Shown one piece after another: positions 6,670-7,000 of a stretch of DNA of 7,000 bases. The notes below the pieces were generated by a model. The model had not been told where the DNA came from. It ran no database searches and saw only the letters and a list, made by a program, of their open reading frames with translations. Origin of the DNA: LGRD01 sp031378125 (GTDB lineage: Bacteria; Pseudomonadota; Gammaproteobacteria; Burkholderiales; Burkholderiaceae_C); contig JANNDW010000248.1 of assembly GCA_031378125.1 (NCBI GenBank), positions 1 to 7,000 on the forward strand, read 5' to 3'. Every line of letters begins with the position of its first letter. Position 1 is the stretch's first letter. A program made the position numbers and the translations under genes.

Positions 6670-7000
6670 TCATGCTGAATCCAACAACTTCACCCGCCCC
6701 CCGAGCCCCGCCGCATCAACCGCATGGCAGCGCGCATGAAGCCGCCGGTCTGCGGTCACCAGCGGCGCATCGATTCGCTGGGCCAATGCCAGGTAGAAGC
6801 AGTCGTAGGCCGGGTGTTGCAGTTGCAGCGCCAGCGCAAGGGCGTCGGCCAGCAGGCTGGCGCTGTCGTGCACTTGCAGCGGCACTTGCAGAAGCCAGCG
6901 AGCACCCATCTGCGTGGCGCTGGCGTCCATCTCGCCGCGCAGTTGCTTCTTCCACAAGATATTGCCCACCTCGGCAAACAGCAGGTCAGGCACGAGCAGT
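6670..7000 (-). CDS. vapC: VapC-family PIN-domain toxin ribonuclease (N-terminus outside window)
   Basis: The - strand frame runs in from the window end; 109 codons and a TGA stop are visible. It has the PIN pattern of VapC toxins: VPDLLFAEVGNILWKK (visible residues 3-18, with the acidic E10), PAYDCFYLALA (63-73, acidic D66) and VTADRRLH (81-88, acidic D84). PIN nucleases use about four acidic residues to bind metal and cut RNA, often tRNA or rRNA; the first Asp, near the N-terminus, would lie just beyond the window. Usual family length is about 130-140 residues, so some 25-30 residues are missing at the edge. A GTG at 6993 is open as a start, but the homology already runs upstream of it (LLVPDLL), so it is not the real one. 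A VapB-type antitoxin is expected immediately upstream, outside this window. The gene is followed 58 nt later by the ParE-type antitoxin in the same direction, giving two TA modules in tandem. Confidence 0.85.
   Translation of the reverse strand, partial: LLVPDLLFAEVGNILWKKQLRGEMDASATQMGARWLLQVPLQVHDSASLLADALALALQLQHPAYDCFYLALAQRIDAPLVTADRRLHARCHAVDAAGLGGRVKLLDSA

Noticed and set aside
6118..6678. 186-codon + strand frame opposite the TA genes
   Set aside because: The - strand frames here match known TA families; the + strand translation has no recognisable features.
1..7000. CRISPR array, tRNA, rRNA or insertion sequence
   Set aside because: I see no direct repeats of 28-40 nt with regular spacing, no tRNA- or rRNA-like stretch and no transposase frame; nearly all bases lie in the genes listed.

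Overview
The window is GC-rich (roughly 60-65% by eye) and its codon usage strongly favours G/C at third positions. It carries a type I-C CRISPR-Cas interference operon of proteobacterial type. The sequence style and the neighbouring families (a YafY-like WYL regulator, a TIGR02574-type antitoxin, a ParE/RelE toxin and a VapC) suggest a betaproteobacterium, but this is inference and not a species call.

Positions 1-6075 (+ strand) read as one tightly packed operon: the 3' end of a WYL/WCX-domain transcriptional regulator, then cas3 (HD nuclease-helicase), cas5c, cas8c (csd1) and cas7c (csd2). Junctions are an ATGA overlap (WYL/cas3), an 18-nt gap (cas3/cas5c), an ATGA overlap (cas5c/cas8c) and a 2-nt gap (cas8c/cas7c). 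Each gene has a good Shine-Dalgarno sequence. The 3' third of cas8c hides a second, in-frame translation start at 4766 with its own ribosome binding site; it would give the 132-residue small subunit Cas11c. In the expected scheme Cas5c processes pre-crRNA, Cas5c, Cas7c, Cas8c and Cas11c form Cascade, and Cas3 is recruited to degrade target DNA. The regulator probably controls the operon it sits in.

Positions 6082-7000 (- strand) hold toxin-antitoxin genes facing the cas operon: a VapC-type PIN toxin whose start lies beyond the window, a TIGR02574-like antitoxin, and a ParE/RelE-type toxin. The ParE reading frame is broken by an in-frame TGA at codon 33. Its end lies only 6 nt from the end of cas7c, exactly where cas4-cas1-cas2 and the CRISPR array usually follow in I-C loci. 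No adaptation gene and no repeat-spacer array is visible in this window.

The main points for a second look are the missing adaptation module with TA genes abutting cas7c, the internal Cas11c start, the nonsense codon in the ParE toxin, the translational coupling of the WYL regulator to cas3, and a Cas5c that seems to lack the usual catalytic Tyr and His.
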